This document shows positions 11,122 through 23,687 of a DNA stretch of 64,000 nucleotides, piece by piece. The stretch is from Teratosphaeria epicoccoides (Eukaryota > Ascomycota > Dothideomycetes > Mycosphaerellales > Teratosphaeriaceae). The stretch lies in the NCBI GenBank assembly GCA_021401465.1, contig JADDMT010000061.1, forward strand, positions 62,001 to 126,000. The letters run 5' to 3'. The notes below the pieces were generated by a model that was not told where the DNA came from, did no database searches, and saw only the letters and a program-made list of their open reading frames with translations. Position 1 is the stretch's first letter. Each line of letters starts with the position of its first letter. Both the position numbers and the translations under genes were made by a program.

Positions 11122-12640
11122 CTAATAATACTCTGCCTAGCGTAAGCTTCTTCTGCCTAACGAAGATAGACAAGAGTCCTATAAGTGATAAGATCCTCTA
11201 GGTCATACTCTGACTTAGTACCTAGCGCTAGACAAGGCCTAGTAGGCTAGAGACCCTCTCCAAACTACTTAATAAAGAAGTCTTCCGCATTATAGTTAGT
11301 AACGAGATTAGTCAGATTATTAACACAAAGGAGCAGGTTATAATGTACGTGCTTGTCATACTAATCTTAGTAGCGTAGTTCTCGATTATGCTGCCTCTTA
11401 ATGTCGCGCTAGCTAGGCAAACGAGGCGTTTGCTAACTAGGTCGCTAAAGGACTACTAGAGGAGGTAGATTGTCCTTATCGAAATTCTGACAAGGGCGCC
11501 TTAAAGGCCGCTAAAGGGTTAGCGGAGGAGGTAGATTACAAACTAATAGATTAGAACGTAGCCTGAGGTTGTAAGCACCCGCTAGGTTAGGAAACTTGCT
11601 AGCTAACAGCAAATTACGACTCCTCCTACTTAGTAGCAAAGTACTCTAATTAGCTAGATTGTTACCTAGCTTGTCTAACCTAGTATATAGCGAACGCTAT
11701 CTCTCCTAATTCTTCTGAAAGCAATTAGTACACAAGCCTTTAAGATAAGGGTTACTCGGATTAGTAATACATATACTATATAGCTTACTATAGTATCCGC
11801 TAGACCTAATTCTACACTAATGTTAGTACACGCGCTAATTAGAGCTAGCTGTAGCGAAGCTAGCAGCGATTAGCGTAGTACTATTCAGAGTATTCAAATT
11901 GTATTACGTAGGACCTAGGTTGTTTGTAAAGGTAGTACTATAATTAGAGACATAGTACTATGTTACTTTGTTCTTAAACAAGAATAGTACCTTATTAAAG
12001 TAATTAAAGTTATAAGCTTCACGAAGGAAGCAAATGCATGCCTAAAGCTTACTAAGATTAAAAGTTAGATGCTTTAAGTCATTAGAGCTACTAAAAGTTA
12101 GTTATAGTTAAAGAATCTAACTATACTAGATAACCTACTAGAGCTTTATAATCTATATAAGCTTTACGTCAAACAAAGTACTATCTAGTAGGATTAGTAG
12201 TACACCTCTCTGTAGAGCTATGTTAATGTGTTAAAGAAGCTGCAGTTAGTAATTAATGATGATAAGAAAGAGAAGGACAATTAAGAAGAGAAGGGTAACT
12301 TTATACAAAGTCTGACTTACCTATAAAAGCAGAGTAAACACATGAATTTGCGAACATGTAAGTAACAAACATGCTCTAGCGTATTATTCTCTTTTACAAG
12401 AGTATTAATCTAGTAGTAGGAGCATGTACATACGTGACATCTAGAATGTTCTAACTATGACAAACATCTTCACTAGTTAGAGGAATAATAGATCAGAACT
12501 TAGTAAGAGTACACTAAGTATACTAGTATGTATCTAAGTAGTTGCATACTAGCCGCACTAAGTTAGTAGAAGTTAGAGTCAGGCAGGACCCTGACTCTGA
12601 CTTCTCTGACTTAGCTTAGGGGTTAAGGGATATTTGACCC
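11122..12640 (+). pseudogene. degenerate long reading frame, 3' part, unknown function
   Basis: This continues the frame of 2940-3579 after the G2 insertion. From about 11280 to 12620 a single frame gives a coherent translation with TAG as Gln/Trp, for example A-L-K-A-A-K-G-L-A-E-E-V-D near 11500. A run of spaced Cys follows (CKHPLGQETC, then LDCYLACL), then Gln/Tyr-rich sequence, ending in an acidic D-P-D-S-D-F-S-D segment. Together the halves would encode about 750 residues. No motif of a known transposase or RT was recognised. The sequence does not match the gag genes of G1-G4 in this window by eye. Bases 12640-12770 show nothing recognisable. Confidence 0.4.
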
Positions 12641-12769
12641 TAGCTAAGGAGAGAAGATTCTTTCTTCTATTCTCTTTGATATATCACGTTCGTTTACATA
12701 TACCTAATACCTAACATAATACATTCCTTCTATGGCTACTTCCTATACGTAAATCCATTACCTGTATGA

Positions 12770-13453
12770 CTCTAATTTAACCGCTAGGTTAATATTCAGG
12801 GTAGGTTATAGTCCCTATATAGCGGATACATTGCCTTCTCTGCTACGTAATTAGCCTCTAGTAGAACCGTCGTTTCATGAAGTGTTGTCTCTAATTAGTA
12901 GTCCTGTAAGACGACTAACCTAGTTACTTAGTCTAGCTTTATTAGCGTAGTCACTATAGGTAGCGCTTATAGCACGCTAGTTACAAATTTAGGGTACTCT
13001 AGACATGATGTATTCTCTGCTAGACTACGTAGCAGGGGGGAGAAAGCAGAACTAATATAGATATAAAGCTATATGATAATGAAGATATCTCGTAGTATGA
13101 CAGAGTAGTCTGACCTTTTAGTAGGTATAAGATAGCACTGCTTTCTGCTTATTACAGAGGTAGCGCTAGAGGTGCTTATGTCCCCTAATGCCCCTTAATT
13201 AGGGAAGCATGTCCGCGCCTAACTCTACAGGGATACTACAGGTCTTAAGAGTCCCTGTAGGGGTACTATAGAGGGGGCGGCGTGTAGGATTATTACATCC
13301 CCTACGCTTAGGTAGCAAGCCTATAGGACAAAGGGTATACGAGTTCACGTAGAAAGGGACGCCTACTAAGATAGACAGGGTTAGTAGCATGCTAAGGGTA
13401 GTGTACTAGAGCGTGCTTAGCTCTAATACCCCCTAATAGTATTAACTGTATCA
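12770..13453 (-). mobile_element. reverse-strand G3-type fragment: 5' LTR and leader
   Basis: Minus-strand copy of the start of a G3-type element: a 401 bp LTR (13053-13453) followed by leader and early gag sequence down to about 12770. There it stops aligning to 23688-23960. The LTR ends (TGATAC..ATATTA in element sense) match G3. Its length equals that of the LTR at 16459-16859, a longer LTR variant I call G3b. No target duplication is visible, and the remainder of this element is absent. Confidence 0.75.
13053..13453 (-). repeat. G3b LTR, reverse orientation
   Basis: 401 bp, starting TGATACAGTTAATAC in element sense and ending CTATATTA. It shares the G3 core (TTAAGGGGCATTAGGG, AAAAGGTCAGACTACTCTG-like blocks) but has a different middle section from the 360 bp G3 LTR. 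It forms an inverted pair with 16459-16859. Confidence 0.8.
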
Positions 13454-14395
13454 GATAGGCATCTTCTCCTCTAGCGGATTTCAAGGGAGCTTGTCTTTAG
13501 AGCTTGTAGCGGCTGTAGTGCTAGTAACAACCTCCTTATTATGCTTTGACGCAAATGCTACTTCCTCCTCCTTAGAAGGCAAGGTAACTTAGGTATACTT
13601 ATAGCTGTCACGCTTAGCGCGTAGGATTAACTCACGCTTCCTCATATAAGTCTTGGCCTTATTAAGCTTAGTATCCTTTTATAGAGTAGATATAGTAAAA
13701 TTATAGCACGTAGGAATTACATTAGGATTAAACGTATCTGCCTTAGTATCCTCCTTATCCTTAAAGGTCTAGCCTAGAGGCTTAATTATCCTCTTAGTAT
13801 AAGAACAGACTACTAGCAGAGAGGCTTTAGCCTCCTCCTTGCCCTTGTTACTAATTACTAATTCAGTTTTACTACTCTTTACGCTCTTTAGCGTTAAGAT
13901 AGTATAAGCAACAGCGGTACATCTTTGTTAGCTAGGTATAGCAACTATATATCAGGAAATACCTACAGCTAAGTCTTCTTGACTAGCTTAGAAGTAGGGA
14001 GCTTCTGTAGGCAGCGCGGAGGCGTAGGGGTATTAGCTACTAGCGTGTAGAAAGGACGAACGATATTCCTCTAGATCTTACATGTCTCAAAGTTGTTATT
14101 AATAGTCGCAAGAGACCTAAGCTACTAACGCAGCTTACTTGAAACGTATTTGTTAACTCTGATTTTAGCCTAGAAATAGTTAGCGGTTATGCTTAGAGGG
14201 TATATATACTAAAGGCATACTATTACGAAGGTCTTGACTCTAATAGTTAGCACCTTTAAGATCTTCTAGACTAAGTCTACAAGCAGACCTAGACAGACAT
14301 TCTCGCTAGATAGCAAGGAATTAAAACAAACACTACTAGAGGAGTAGTTAGCCCTTACGGTAAAGCATAAAAGAGCATAAAGCAAGTATGCGAGT
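13454..14395 (+). mobile_element. G3 3'-region fragment with antisense accessory remnant
   Basis: Plus-oriented fragment aligning by eye to about 29000-29950 of the complete G3 element, which is the region encoding the antisense accessory gene. Read on the minus strand it retains the charged, Lys/Arg-rich C-terminal part, broken by TAG. On the left it abuts the reverse G3b LTR at 13453. On the right it is cut at 14395, where a G2 pol fragment begins. Confidence 0.7.
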
Positions 14396-14396
14396 A

Positions 14397-15983
14397 CTTT
14401 CCTAGCATAGTATTTTGGCGTCTGCTAGCTCTAGCATAGACACATAGAATACCGGGTATATCTTCGCGTCGTCTAGTAGTTTAAGTCGGTAATTAACTAG
14501 TCTAAGGGGCTCATCAATCAAAAATAGCCTGACCTTAACATGGTCTAGTTTCTTGATCGATCTCTAGGTTCTTAGGTTTTTCGTAAGGAGGTAGACCTTA
14601 TTCCCCTTCTTAAGCTAAGGTGCTATTTTTCGTTTGGCATTATACTGTTCCATGATCTTCTCTTGAGACTTGGCAATTACCTCTTGTAATTCCTTATGTA
14701 CCTGCTTCAAGTCTTCTAAAGTAGCTATTACCTTATCCGCATATAGATGTTATAAACACTATTCCCTAAATAGTCGCGGATGTTTCCTAAAATTAGCGAA
14801 GAATAGTGATTATTTTGTAGTCTTAGATTGTTAATTATTTAGTGCAAGTTGTGCTATAGGCAGTAGTAATGCCTAATTGTTCTATGCGTAGTTATTATAG
14901 TGTCATAAATATACCTCTAAGGCCTAGTTCTTGATTTCTATCTAGCTGTCTGTCTGTAGATAGTATGCTGTCAAGAGCTTGTGCTTGATTCCGAGTGTCG
15001 CTATAAGCGTCTTCTAATAGTTCGCTGTGAAGAGCTTGTTCCTATCTGTAATATATGTCCTCAGGAATCTATAGTATCGCATAAGTCTATGTAGTACAAG
15101 GTACCCGAGTTACTCTACTATGCTTGTCTTGTTAGTAGGAATAAAGTATGCGTATTTCGTAAGCCTATTAACTATAACTAGTATCATGTCGTAGCTATGT
15201 CCTGTGACTAGGTCCTTAGACTCTAGTAGTTTTATGATAAAGTCTATTATAACTTCGTCCTATGGTCCTTCTAGCGGTATCCTGAACTAAATATGTCTAT
15301 ATAGGCTATGTCTACTAGCCTTGTTCCGTTAGCATTGTAGACATTTCTTAATGTACTCTAGAGCTCGTTGTCGCATGTGTAGGAATCTAAAGCTTCGCTT
15401 GACTAATTCTATTATCTTAGAAACTCTAGGGTGTCTATTTTCTAGCCTATCGTGATGTTGTCGTATACACTCCGTAACTCGTTCCTTAGGTACTTAGTAC
15501 TTCCCATGTTCGATTAGGAACTGTTCTTCATCGTCTTAAAGAACTCGCATAATAGTGTTAGACTCCTTAGTGTTAGCACTAAGGCTTCTATCTTCATTTG
15601 CCTTAAGTATTTTCTCTTGCACTAGTTCCTGACCTTCTATATAGTCGCTATAGCGGCTTAGTACGTCGGCCCTTTTCTCGCGTCCTAGGGTATAGCGGAT
15701 TTCGAACTTGTACTACCCTAACAGCTCCGACTAGTAGGCTTGTCTTTAGGTTAGTACCTTAGTTGTAGTAAAGTAAGTCAGATTCTTGTAATTAGAAAGA
15801 ATTATAAGACTCTTTGCTCCTTCTATATATACTCGCTAGTGTTACAATAATGCAACTATTACAAGTAGCTCCTTATTATAGATGTCGTAGTTTTGTTCCG
15901 CAGGTAACATCTTTCTTAAGTAATAGGCTACAGGGTGTCTTTTCCTGTTATGCTCTTACGTAAGGCATGCTCCTATAGCTCTA
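14397..15983 (-). mobile_element. G2 pol fragment (integrase), no LTRs
   Basis: Aligns along its length to 4797-6300 of G2, in the same orientation, and so carries the integrase region of pol. It begins and ends abruptly inside G3-type sequence, without LTRs or target duplication. It replaces roughly 700 bp of the G3 3' region, so recombination or a deletion is more likely than simple insertion. Heavily RIP mutated. Confidence 0.8.
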
Positions 15984-16859
15984 TCTGAAAGATATAATGA
16001 GCCTGCGTTAGGAGTACGCTTCTTCTGTTTTAAGTAGGGTACGCGTAATATCCGCGGATACTCCTACTAGCCCTAAGGTTCTGCAACACATTCTACAAAA
16101 GTCACGACTTAATAGGGACGGCTAAGCTACTTAGTAAAGCTAGAGTGCATACGCTTGCCCTACTATTTCAAGGATAGACAGAAGTACGTACTTGCGGTTT
16201 CCTGATATCTTGACTTGAATGTAACACGAGGGTGTTACAAGGCTACTTTAAATGTAATATTAGCTGCTATAGCATAGCAACTCCGCCTTGTGTATGTCGC
16301 GAAGGTATTAAGGGGCCGCTATATAGGTTATCTTAAGATCAACTAAACTTTAGCTATCTACCTGTCTTGCGTAGTATGTAACGCATGCTATCCTATACCC
16401 TATCCGCTCTACTTACCTAACAGTAAGGCTAAGGACATCCTTATAGGAGAAGGGGCAGTAATACAGTTAATACTACTAGGGGATATTAGAGCTAAGTACA
16501 CTCTAGTATACTAGCCTTAGCACGCTACAGACCCTGTCTATTATAGTAGGTATCCCTTTATACGTTAACTCGTATATCCTTTATCCTATAGGCTTACTAC
16601 CTAAGCGTAGGGGACGTAATAATCCTACACGCTACCCTCTCTATAGTACCTCTATAGGGACTCTTAAGCCCTAAAGTACCTCTGCAAACTTAGGCATAGA
16701 CATGCTTTCCTAATTAAGGGGTATGAGGAGATATAAGTACCTCCTATGCTACCGCTATAATAAGCAGAAATTAGCGCTATCTTGTACCTAATAAAAGGTT
16801 AGATTACTCTGTTATACTACAAGACATATTTATTATCATATAGCTTTATATCTATATTA
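15984..16859 (+). mobile_element. G3b 3' end: region before LTR, polypurine tract, 3' LTR
   Basis: Bases 15990-16458 match the non-coding stretch 30660-31136 of G3 (for example TTTCAAGGATAGACAGAAGT against TTTCAAGGATTAACTAAAGT). They end in the polypurine tract AGGAGAAGGGGCAG, and a 401 bp LTR runs 16459-16859. With 13454-14395 this seems to be the remains of one plus-strand element. Confidence 0.8.
16459..16859 (+). repeat. G3b 3' LTR
   Basis: 401 bp, starting TAATACAGTTAATAC (TG mutated to TA) and ending CTATATTA. It has the same length as the inverted LTR at 13053-13453. A truncated copy of the same variant occurs at 38258-38619. Confidence 0.85.
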
Positions 16860-17675
16860 TTAGCCTACCCCTAATATTAAGAGATAATGTAAGGTATAAG
16901 TTAAAAAAAGGATAAGAGGCAGAATAAATATAAGCTTTTAGAAGCTAAAAAGGGTATATTACTAGGATCTAGGTACTAATTTACAAGCATGTAATAAAAG
17001 CTCTTTCCTAGATTCTAGGATTTACTTAAATTCTACTTCTCTGTTTCTAGTATACTTAGCAAAGTAGGGGTTAATACTAGTATAGGTAGTATTATAGCAC
17101 CTCAAATTTTGTCTTTTTATAGGAGGTCCTAACTCTAAGCATTACCTTTATTAAGACAATAATATTGTTAGATGTTATTATGTCTTATAAAGTAAAGTTG
17201 ATAGTTTTTAACATAAGTCTTATGAAGCAAGATTAGTTGTCTCTATCTTAAATAACAATCTAGACAGTAAAATTCATTATGCCTAGGTAGTAGAGCCTAC
17301 ATAGTAGCATGACTATTAGAGAGCAATTTAGTTCTGCTAATTAGCTATAATCTTAGCCTACCTCTCCCTCTAGCCTACATTTCTTCCTATAGAAGGTCTA
17401 GAACATGTTAGGAGTAACTTCATAGTACTCTGTTTAGTAGCAGAGTAGCTTAGGCAGAGAAAGTCATTATTAGTAATAGATGTAGCAGGTAGAGTCTTAA
17501 GTCTAGTAACTTATTAGTAGTACTAGTAGTTAGCAGGTATCTTTGTTAAAACATTTGTTGTTAGCTCTATAATGCTACTTATCTGCTTAAGCTTCCCTTT
17601 ATACTAGTCTACGCTACTATGTAAGTCTTGTTACCTCTTTATCTTATTTTTAAGTCTATCTTTTAGCCTCTATAG
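16860..17675. other. AT-rich stretch, nothing recognised
   Basis: About 800 bp between a G3b LTR and the G1 LTR, rich in TAG/CTA like the flanking elements. I found no open frame, terminal repeat or similarity to other parts of the window. The G1 element inserted at its right end (left flank TATAG, right flank TATAC at 32700-32704). The 250 bp after 32700 are therefore its continuation. Confidence 0.5.
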
Positions 17676-17917
17676 TGTCAGGACTACCTCCGCACATTCC
17701 TATAGGGTCTGCCTACTAACTCACTAGCCCCGACTAGCCTAGCATAGCGTGATCTAGCTAGGATTGTCCCTATTAAGACTAACCTAGCCTAGGCATAGTA
17801 TAGGGTCTCCTTAATCCCCCTGACTAATCCTACTTCCTTCTTTATCGATTCAAGTAGTCCTACTATAGACCTATAGTCTGTACTTTGACTAGCCTATACT
17901 AGTCTTATAATCTTACA
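17676..17917 (+). repeat. 5' LTR of G1 copy 2
   Basis: 242 bp, TGTCAGGACTACC to ATAATCTTACA, aligning to 32455-32699 and 2472-2730. The internal sequence after it begins CGCGAATTAATCC; no TGG-type primer binding site is evident. Confidence 0.88.
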
Positions 17918-18149
17918 CGCGAATTAATCCTACTAAGTATAACAGGCATTGTATAGTAATAACAACTACAAGTAGCACTGCTAGCGCTAGTAGTAAGCAA
18001 GGGAGCATAGGCTCTACACTACCTGGCAAAAGCGCCGTAGCTAGTAGCTAACTAGACCCTACTAGGCTAGACAGCGGCGTTTAGGGCGTAGGTCCTAAGA
18101 ACTAGCTTAAGGCTAAAGACAGTAGGGGCCGTTTAACCTTTTCTAGCAA

Positions 18150-19240
18150 GCAGAGCTAACGGCGATAGTAGATCGCAAACCAGATAGATCTAGATTAGGA
18201 GCGAGGCTTCAGGAGGACAAAGCTAGGCTCTAAGTTATAGAGTAGAAGCTTAAATTAGCCTAAGCAGAACAAGAGCTCTGCTAGTTACAGGCAGAACTGT
18301 CTAGTTTAGACTAGTATAGCCCGTCTAGGCGTAGAGGGCCTAAGTATACTAAACCTAAGGTCTTTAACAGGCGTATGAGGGCTTATTATAACGAATAGGT
18401 TTGTTCTATAGAGCGAGAGTTCTAACAGTACCTAGGTCTCTAGGACTAGGAGCATTAGAAGGTCGATATAGCTACTAGCTACATAGGCAGCAACTAAAAC
18501 AAATACTAGAACATCTAGGTCTAGTCAGAGTGTCAGATCTACGAGGGCGCTACCCTAGACCCTAACAATAACCTATAGGGCCTAGACTAGGCTACTATAA
18601 AGGATGTTATGCTTAATTCTATAGGCTAGCTATCCGAGAGGTAACAAGTAGCCTTCGACACCTTAAAGAAGCTGTAGCAGGGCAAGATGTCTCTAAGCTA
18701 GCTCCTTGCTAAGATGAAGTTATAATAGGCCGAGATTAAAGAGGACCGGCCTACTATGCAGATAGCCTCCTTTATGTCCTACTTGAACGTAGACTTAAAG
18801 AGAGCTATGTAGTCTAACTAACAACTACCCGCTACGTTAATAGAGGCAGAGGATAGGGCTAGGTAGAGCTAGCGACTAGGCGTTAGCCTAAGTTGCCTAT
18901 CTAGGCCTTCTACACTAAAGCCTAGCTAGTAGGCCTCCTAGAGCCGCAGAAGGAGGACATCTGATAGTAGCAGGTCCTAGGACAGCAAACTGCGGCGTAA
19001 ACGTACCCTAGAGTAGTCTACTACAGGCTAGTCTATACTAGTCCTGTCTAGAAAGACTACATTATAGATAGCTAAGCTTAAATACTATTAGTGTAAGCAA
19101 ATTAGGCATATCGAGAAGTATTACAAGCTGTCTGCAGAAGAAGCAGTAGTGTAGGAAAAATTCAGGGCTAGCATAGTAAGCTCTAAGCTGTAGCTAGCTA
19201 CGTCTACTATACTAAGGAGTAGAGGCAGGTAGTAGAGCCT
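18150..19240 (+). pseudogene. G1 gag with degenerate zinc knuckle
   Basis: One frame gives a coherent Gag-like translation with TAG as Gln. Near 18200-18310 is a coiled-coil-like stretch (RLQEDKARL, KLKLAQAEQELC), then basic sequence, and helical capsid-like sequence to about 18850. A Ser/Arg-rich region follows. A CCHC knuckle lies at 19086-19127 (Y-x2-C-x4-H-x4-Y), whose first and last Cys have become Tyr. Gag normally forms the particle and packages RNA. The start codon is not clear, and about ten or more TAG codons interrupt it. Confidence 0.7.
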
Positions 19241-19319
19241 AAGTATAGGCATAAAGGTACCTACTACTACCTGCTCTAAGTCGAAGCTACTATTTAGGCT
19301 CTACTTAGTAAGTAACAGG

Positions 19320-22300
19320 TTAAGGCGCTACTAGACAGCAGCGCATAGAACAACTTTGTCGACAGTTAACTTGCTAAGGAGCTTAGGCTAGAAGTTACGG
19401 GCCCTCTTGTAGAAGAATACGCTAGGCTAAACGGTTAGCGCCTTAGGGTTACTAGTAGTAGCCCTATACAGCTCTAAATCCGCGATAGTATAGGCTAGCT
19501 AAGGGGCACTTTAGACTAGTTTTAACATGGCAACATTCATGGCGCTAATATAGTCCTAGGCTAGCTATGGCTAGAGAAGTTTAACTTGTCCCTTAACTTT
19601 GCAACTAAGCAGATACGCTAGCGAGGCTAGAAAGGCAGACGACGTAAACAAGTTTACATGGCGTAGGCCCGCGAGTCTTTAGCGGACGCAAGGGACCTAG
19701 ATACTCTTACCTTTGTCATGTTAGTAGTACCCGTGGCTAGTTTAGTCTAGTATAGGCTAAATGAGCCTAGGCTAGAGTATTCTGACCTCTAGGAGGTCTT
19801 CTTAGAGGACACTACTACAGAACTAGCCCTACATAGGCCTTACGTCTTGTCTATTAACCTAGTCGAGGGCAGTTAGCTACTATAGGGGCTATTATACCCC
19901 TTGTCCTAGGCGGAGTTAGAAGTCCTACGCAAATAACTCCGTAAGTACCTCGAAGGGAGGTAGATTAGGCTATTAAAGTCGCCTACTAGTATAGGCATCC
20001 TCTTTGCAAAGAAGAAGGATAGTATACTACGACTCTACGTTAATTACTAGGCCCTTAAGGCCCTTATAGTCAAGAACCGCTACCACTCCTACTAATACAG
20101 GAATCCTTGAACTAGCTTGCTATTAGGAAGATCTTCATGAAGATAGATGTACAGGATACGTATTAATATGTCTAGATTGAGGAGGGTAACAAGTAGAAGA
20201 CTACATTCTAGACTAGATACAGCTACTTTAAGTACACTGTTATGCCTTTTAGGCTATCTAATGCCCCCGCCTAGTTCTAGGCCTACATGAACTATACCCT
20301 AGCGGACCTGCTTAACATAATCTGTGTTATATACCTAGACGATGTGCTTGTTTTCTCTTAGAATAAGTTAGAGCATATCCGCTATATGCATACTATCCTA
20401 GAATAGCTTAGTAAACATAGCCTATACACTAAACTTAGCAAATGTGAGTTCTACAAGGACAACGTAGAGTTCCTTAGCTTCATTATAGGCTAGGATAGCG
20501 TCGCGATTAAGCTAGAGAGAGTACAAGTAATAGCAGAATAGCCTAAACTAGCCTTAATCTAGGACATTTAGGTCTTTATTAGGTTTGCTAACTACTATTA
20601 ACAGTTCATTAATAGATTTTCCTGCATCGCGGCGCCGCCTAATCGCCGTACTAGGGACTACTAACCTAGGGCATAGCATACTAAGACTAGGGCGCTTTAA
20701 ATTGACATAGTAGCAAAGTAGTTATTTGCTAACCTAAAGTATGCCTTTATAACTATACCTATCCTACGCTATTTTGACCTAGGACGGCCTATTTAGGTCG
20801 AGACTAATGCCTCTAGGTACGTAGTTTTAGGCGTTATGAGCTAGTAATAGGAATTCCGCGGAAAACTGTAGTAGTACCTAGTAGGATACTTCTTAAAGAA
20901 GATGAATAGCGCTAAAAAGAACTATGACATCTATGACTAAGAGCTTCTTAGCATTGTTGCTACCTTCAAGCACCTCTAATACTACCTTGAGGGCGCTACT
21001 CACGTATTAAAGATCCTACTAGACTATGCAAACCTCTAATAATTCATGACAACTAAAGAGCTGTCCTGCTAGTAGGTATAGTAGGCTAAGTAGCTTTCTG
21101 CCTTTAACATTTAGGTCACGTATAGGCCTAGAGGTTAGAATAGGGCTACAGATGCCCTTAGCTGTTGTCCTGACATAGAAGATAAGGAGCATAGTAGCTA
21201 ATAGGTCTATAGCGATAATATAAGCAGGCCTCTAAGGGCTCTGTAGTTAGTCCTTACGCTAGAATAGGCCGCTTTAGCCTAGGCTTGTCTAGTTGCGGCT
21301 ATTTCTAGTTAGATACTAGAAGATTTAGTCTGCAAGGCTAATCTTACGAACGAACAGGCCTAAAGGGTTATATCTACGCTAGAGAGTAAGGATCCGCTAC
21401 TATAGGCTTACTAATAGGGTTATAGTAACAGCCTCCTTACGTATAAGGGCCTCCTCTATGTCCCTAAAGGAGCTGGCTAACTTGTAGTGCTATAGTAGTA
21501 CTATAATAAACCTTTAGCTAGATACTTTAGCTTTACACGTACCCTAGAACTAGTGTAGTGCGACTACTACTAGCCCTAGCTATGCTAGTACATTAAGGAC
21601 TTCGTACATACTATCGCTAATTCTATAGGCAGATCTTACCCTAGACTTTATTACTAACCTACTACCTAGCTGTCTACTAGGGCAGGTATATAACTCTATA
21701 CTAGTAGTAGTTAACCGTTACACTAAAATAGCCTATTACGTCCTATGCTAGAAGGATATAATAGCAGAATACCTCGTAGACACGTTCCTTAGGGAAATAG
21801 TACGACTACATAGGGTACTAGCTACCTTAACCTCTAATCGCGGACCTATACTAACCTCGAAGTTTTAGTTAACAGTATGTTACTACCTTAGAGTCTTGTA
21901 CAAGCTAAGTACTACGTTCTACTTGTAGACAGACAGATAGACAGAGTAGCAGAACTAGATGCTAGAATAGTATCTATGTATATACTACAAATTTAAGCAG
22001 GATCACTAGGCCTGCCTACTATCTATAGCGGAGTTTATGTATAACAACATCTAATATGCAGCTATAGGAGTTACAATATTCTAAGCAAACTAGCTCTAGG
22101 ATCTAAGGAGAGCAGCCTAGCCTAAAATGGCCTGAACGGCAGGGAACTTAGCTTAGGTAGAGGAGCTAGTATGTAAGATGCTAGTAGTTTAGCGGAGCAT
22201 AAGAGAGCAGCTTACTAAGGCGAAGTAATTATAGGCAAAGTACTATAACTAGCATTATACTAGCCTGTCCTTTACTATTAGGGATGAAGTATACCTCTCT

Positions 22301-22860
22301 ACAGCTAACATCAAGGGCATGCGGCCTAGCAAGAAGCTAGATCATAAGTAGATTAGGCTATATAAGGTCTATAAGGTAGTAAACAGGGTAGCCTATACCT
22401 TAGACTTACCTAGTAACATGCGTATCTACCCTACTTTCTACATATTACTCCTTAAACTAGCTGCTAATAGCCTACTCTAGGACAGACTATAGTCAGAATA
22501 GCAGAGATTTAAGGCACATGCAGACAATGTGTACAAAGTAGACTACATTAAGGATAAACAGGTAGATAAGACAGGTGCTTAGTCTTAGGAGGAGTATAGT
22601 AGTAGAGAGAATACCTAGGAGCTAGTAGTGCATATTAGCAAGGCAGCTATAGACACTTTCAAGAAGAAGCTAGGCGCGTATTGTCTACCTTAGGGTAAGA
22701 GCAAGTAGACAGGGACACATTATCTTAGGAGTAGCTAGAGTACAACTAAACGGGCTAACCTAGACTAGACTAGTAAGGATTAGACATAATTGTAGCAGAC
22801 AGCTTAAAGCTACAGCTATCTACTACCGCTAAGACTTAAAACAACAACAGGGGCTAAATT
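19320..22860 (+). pseudogene. G1 pol: protease, RT, RNase H, integrase, chromodomain
   Basis: A protease site L-L-D-S-S-A lies at about 19328-19342 (second Ser from Gly). RT follows, with K-I-D-V-Q-D near 20140 and the catalytic box Y-L-D-D at 20332-20343. RNase H-like sequence (VETNASRYVVLG, then ELLSIVATF) spans 20790-20980. Integrase with D-x..R-Q-T-E-Q-Q-N reaches 22060, and a chromodomain-like C-terminus (EYSSREYT) lies near 22590. TAG stops and small frameshifts (near 20100 and 21700) inactivate it. The last third aligns to 1-1017. Confidence 0.85.
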
Positions 22861-22996
22861 GCCCTAGTCTAGGCTAGATATATGCTAATTTACACCTAAC
22901 TAAGACTCTCTAGTACTCTTACTACCCTTCTATCCCTGCTAAAACTACACTTGTACTACTTATGCCTAGAGTATACTAGACTAGTCTATTATAGAC

Positions 22997-23327
22997 TAGA
23001 CTAGCCTAGTTGCTATCCTTATTGTCCTCATGACTCTTGTTTAGGGCCCTACTCTCTAACCCGCAGGTAGTTAGGACAAGGAGCATGCCCTAGAGGTTAG
23101 ACTTAGGGCTACTGTTCTTTATCCTGCTAACATAGGCCAAGATGTTCTAGGGTAAGGTTACTATCTCCGCAATGTACTTATTACTAATCTGCTTGATGTT
23201 CTTAAGGCGCTTATTAGCTAAAGTGTCCCTAGTTAGGAACTTCTAGCCCTTAAGCTTCTACATAGAGTTAGTATAGACTAGATTAGACTAATACAGACCT
23301 AACACTTACATTTAGGGTTAGAGTACT
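22997..23327 (-). pseudogene. antisense accessory gene of G1 copy 2, 3' part
   Basis: Aligns to 1213-1525 of copy 1, the charged C-terminal half of the antisense frame, with more TAG stops. The gene is cut by the G3 insertion; its N-terminal part resumes at 31502. The acidic end (D-D-E-D-S-D type in copy 1) is partly lost here. Confidence 0.5.
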
Positions 23328-23687
23328 TGATACGGTTGATACTAGGGGACCATTTGAACCGCATGGGTTCTAATGGCCGCCCTTGGCATGCAGTGACCCT
23401 GCCACATATGGCAAGGGGGTCCTTCGTACATACGTTGGCTCGTATGTCGTCCGAGTAGGATCAGTTGTCGACGTAGGACGCCCCTACGTCGCTGACCCTA
23501 CGGTACCCCTACGGGGTTAGGCTCGGACATGCTTTCCCTAATTAAGGAGCGTCGGGGGTTATAAGCACCCTTAGCGCCACCTCTGCGATAAGCAGAAAGC
23601 AGCGCTGTCTTGTACCTACTAAAAGGTCGGATTACTCTGCCACACTGCGAGATATTTTCATATCATATAGCACATACATCTATATTA
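23328..23687 (+). repeat. 5' LTR of G3
   Basis: 360 bp from TGATACGGTTGATAC to CATCTATATTA; the terminal CA has become TA. It equals 31137-31496 in length and differs at roughly a dozen sites, all transitions, with the 3' LTR usually holding the mutated state at former CpG. The leader begins GTTCTGCTTTCTCC. Confidence 0.96.
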
